From: Asterochloris sp. CNOR1
Taxonomy: Eukaryota > Chlorophyta > Trebouxiophyceae > Trebouxiales > Trebouxiaceae
Direction of reading: 5' to 3'
DNA length: 64,000 bases
Assembly (NCBI GenBank): GCA_963969365.1
Contig: OZ017753.1
Location: forward strand, 1,488,001 to 1,552,000
This document shows positions 61,902-64,000 of the stretch, one piece after another. Under the pieces are notes generated by a model. The model saw only the letters and a list, made by a program, of their open reading frames with translations. It did not search any database and was not told the DNA's origin. The position numbers and the translations under genes were made by a program. How positions within the stretch are numbered: the stretch's first letter is position 1; every line of letters begins with the position of its first letter.

Positions 61902-63767
61902 ATGCTTGCAGTCACACCCAGCTTTACCCACCATGGCGAGAGAGGTGTCGCATTTGCAGAGTGGGTCCCTGCCTCGTGCATGGAGAGAGAAGGGCCCATG
62001 CACGTACCTGTTCACCTCTTCACGCCATTGGGTTTGAGCTCGGAGGCCCAGCTGACACAAAAGGTACAGCCTGAGACCTTCTGTTCATCAGGCAGCCAGT
62101 GCTGCCTGTCAAAGCATCAGCCGCACTCCTGCAGCTGTTGTCAGGCTGGCAGATTGTGCAGCCTCTGCACAACATTGTCAAACATGCTGGTTGTCTCTGC
62201 ATGACCCTCTGCAGGCACAGAGAAACATGCAGGAGACCTGACGCGCTCTGCAGCCTCAGTGCTGCTCTACCAGCAAGTTCTCAAAGGTGCTCGCTGCTCT
62301 TGCTTTCACTGCCTTTGTGTAGTCACCAGCGAACTGTTGTGGCTGCTGCTGCAGACAAGCCTGGGCAGCTATTCCTGAAGCTACTCCTATTACTCCAGAG
62401 AGGAGGTCGCACCACAGTGAGGCCTCACACCTTGCCGTGGCAGTTGTGCTTGCGTGCCTGCATCCGTGCTTGCCCACATCACAGGCGCAGCCCGCCAGCA
62501 ACTCACTTTCTGCGCTGCCTGCAGGACACTTTGGAAACATATGCAGAGTTATGGCAGCAGCTGCAGAATGGGGGCAGCGCCTCATGGCAGGACTACCTGC
62601 TGGAGCAGGTGCGGAGCAGCATGACCACCATCTGGTAGCTGTGTACAGCAGTGCAGGCTGCTGCGTGCTGGCTATGCTAGGCGCTTGAGCGGTAGTTGCC
62701 CAATGCTTTTGCTGCTCAGGTGCAACACGTGCCTGTGTGCTTTGCTGGCAGCTGGCTGGCATGCGTGGAGCTGGAGCAGCACCACCTCGTTGCTGTACCT
62801 GTGTAGGGGGCTGTGCCATGGGACAATCCCTCAATGCATATGCTGCTGGTGCCCACCCCACCATACTGCTTATGGTGGGCCTGCCTAGTGCCTACATCCA
62901 GGTGGTGTCGACCAGTTCTCCTCATGGGCAGGGATTGCCATCATTTCATCGGAGCAGTGCACCACCTGCACACTGGTGTGAGTGCAAATGGGAAGCCCTA
63001 AGCATGACGTTGCTGTCCACCTCTGCTGCTGCTGCCCTGTAGGTCCTCCGCGGGGCCAACCCCTTTGCCAAGGCAGCCTCCCGCGGCACCCTTCTGCCAC
63101 CGGGCAGCCCCATGCACAAGGCTGCCGCATATGACCTCGACGTGCTGCAGAAGCTGGCAGTGCCAGAGCCCACGCTGGTGTCCTGGATCGGGGATGTATG
63201 CGCTGACCTCCCCACGGAGTGGGCTGAGACTGGTGAGCCTGGCCCAACCTTTACTCTCTCTGCAAAGGGCTGTGCTGGAGCTATGGTCCTGTTGCTTCGT
63301 CTGGCATGAGCTGAGGCCACAGGCTTGTGCATCTGGGCTGACCAGAAGCTTGGGGGTGCAACACAGCCTGTGCCGTAATGCAGGCTGCTGCACATGCTGG
63401 CATCCGGTGGACGAGGCCAGTCCCTGCCGTCTACCGTGCAGAGCAGTGGCCCTCCCCCTTGCAAGGCCTAGCAACATGCTGACCTGGGGCACCTTGCTTG
63501 GGCTGCAGTGCAGTGCATCTAAGCAAGGTGAGTGATGTGCTGACCTGGACCCCTTGTCTGGTCTGCAGCGCAGTGCATGGGCCCCTCCCTGATGCCGCCC
63601 GCGGACGTCCTTGCCCAGCGGGACCCCCGCGCCACAGAGGCGCCAGATTTCTCTGCACAGCCGCCCCCTCCCCCAGAGTTCCTGCTTGCACCTCCCTCCC
63701 TGGAGCTGCAGCACCACTATCGCTGTCACATCGGGGGCCAGTGGAAGTGGTCCCAGGCCTTGCCCTG
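61902..63767 (+). CDS. DUF815-like gene, 5' part, runs off the window
   Basis: First exon 61902-62063 (MLAVTPSFTHHGERGVAFAE ... HVPVHLFTPLGLSSEAQ), then probably one near 62254-62295 (SVLLYQQVLK), 62525-62608 (DTLETYAELWQQLQNGGSAS), 63043-63232 (VLRGANPFAKAASRG ... AAYDLDVLQKLAVPEPT) and 63569-63767 (Pro-rich, then HHYRCHIGGQWKW). The sequence DYLLEQVLRGANPFAK ... AAYDLDVLQKLA resembles, from memory, the N-terminal region of plant DUF815 P-loop ATPases; the ATPase part itself would lie past the right edge. Whether exon 61902 belongs to the same gene is unproven, and the join at 62295 is out of phase as I read it. Partial at the 3' end. Confidence 0.5.
63478..63582 (+). repeat. Exon-edge echo in the DUF815-like gene
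   Basis: Intron end plus exon start at 63538-63582 (TGCTGACCTGG ... CTGCAG then CGCAGTGCAT) is repeated at 63478-63521 (TGCTGACCTGG ... CTGCAG then TGCAGTGCAT), 60 bp upstream. Both copies have a usable acceptor. Confidence 0.85.
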
Positions 63768-63830
63768 GTAAGCTGCAGCTTGGCTTAAGCATCTGTAGCA
63801 GGGGCGTGTTGAACGGGTGCCGGGTCGGGC

Positions 63831-63848
63831 GGGGGGGGGGGGGGGGGG
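63831..63848. repeat. Poly-G tract, 18 G
   Basis: Uninterrupted run of 18 guanines on the plus strand in the intron after 63767, flanked by further G-rich sequence. Potential G-quadruplex and a likely place for sequencing length error. Confidence 0.9.
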
Positions 63849-64000
63849 TGTGTTGGACGCCCACTGCAAGACTGCAAGTGGTGGCGGGTGTCCCCTTCCC
63901 AGCCAGCAAGACACAATGCGTGCTGTGCCTTCTTGAACTGCCTTGGGCTTTCCAACAGCAATTTCAGTGTGCAGCCAGCAGACGGTGTCTGATTCATGCA

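Noticed and set aside
62998-63909. 303-codon open frame on the minus strand
   Set aside because: Composition is Pro/Arg/Gly-rich with no domain and it crosses the poly-G tract; plus-strand exons in the same place have good splice sites and family-like sequence.

Overview
The window looks like nuclear DNA of a green alga, probably a trebouxiophyte-type chlorophyte. It is GC-rich and very intron-dense: coding exons of about 40-250 bp alternate with introns of about 70-1,000 bp that mostly end in TGCAG. It carries plant-type nuclear genes for plastid proteins (a RimM with a transit-like leader, a pentapeptide thylakoid-lumen protein, a Cys-rich lumenal-type protein). I read about 19 protein-coding genes. 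Most were assembled exon by exon from splice sites, reading phase and family resemblance; no database search was possible.

Layout, left to right: sucrose phosphorylase (-, 148-6282); an unknown protein (-, 6888-8782); lumenal pentapeptide protein TL17-like (-, 8999-10505); Qa-SNARE syntaxin (-, 10975-12424); exon-like relics (-, about 12480-13010); a large ankyrin/RCC1 IBtk-like protein (+, 13296-23002); RimM (-, 23223-25181); GNAT acetyltransferase (+, 25284-26198); Cys-rich lumenal-type protein (+, 26304-27158); Old Yellow Enzyme/OPR (-, 27407-31296); RRP7 (-, 31542-32849); coiled-coil protein (+, 32970-36850); DPY30-like/EF-hand protein (-, 36870-37810); F-box-like beta-propeller (+, 38010-40584); eIF2-gamma (-, 40820-46651); an orphan exon (+, about 46630-46816); PNO1/Dim2 (-, 47005-48631); RPB9 (+, 48941-49591); a second coiled-coil protein (-, 49755-about 52060); a protein built on a repeated HKSRLE motif (+, 52640-57177); NO66/RIOX1 JmjC hydroxylase (-, 57310-61729); and a DUF815-like gene running off the right edge (+, 61902 onward).

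Several genes share a broad theme of making ribosomes and starting translation or transcription (RRP7, PNO1, NO66, eIF2-gamma, RimM, RPB9). Otherwise they are ordinary single eukaryotic genes packed tightly, with head-to-head promoters of about 100-310 bp and tail-to-tail 3' ends as close as 19 bp.

The most striking signal is not a gene. In at least seven unrelated genes the introns hold decayed tandem copies of the neighbouring exon edge together with its splice site. They occur in sucrose phosphorylase, OYE, RRP7, eIF2-gamma (three introns), the HKSRLE-repeat gene, NO66 and the DUF815-like gene. I call them exon-edge echoes. They suggest that introns here grow, or splice sites move, through local tandem duplication. 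Non-canonical GC-AG introns also seem unusually common (at least seven inferred from phase and protein continuity), and one IBtk intron holds a near-perfect 38-bp hairpin.
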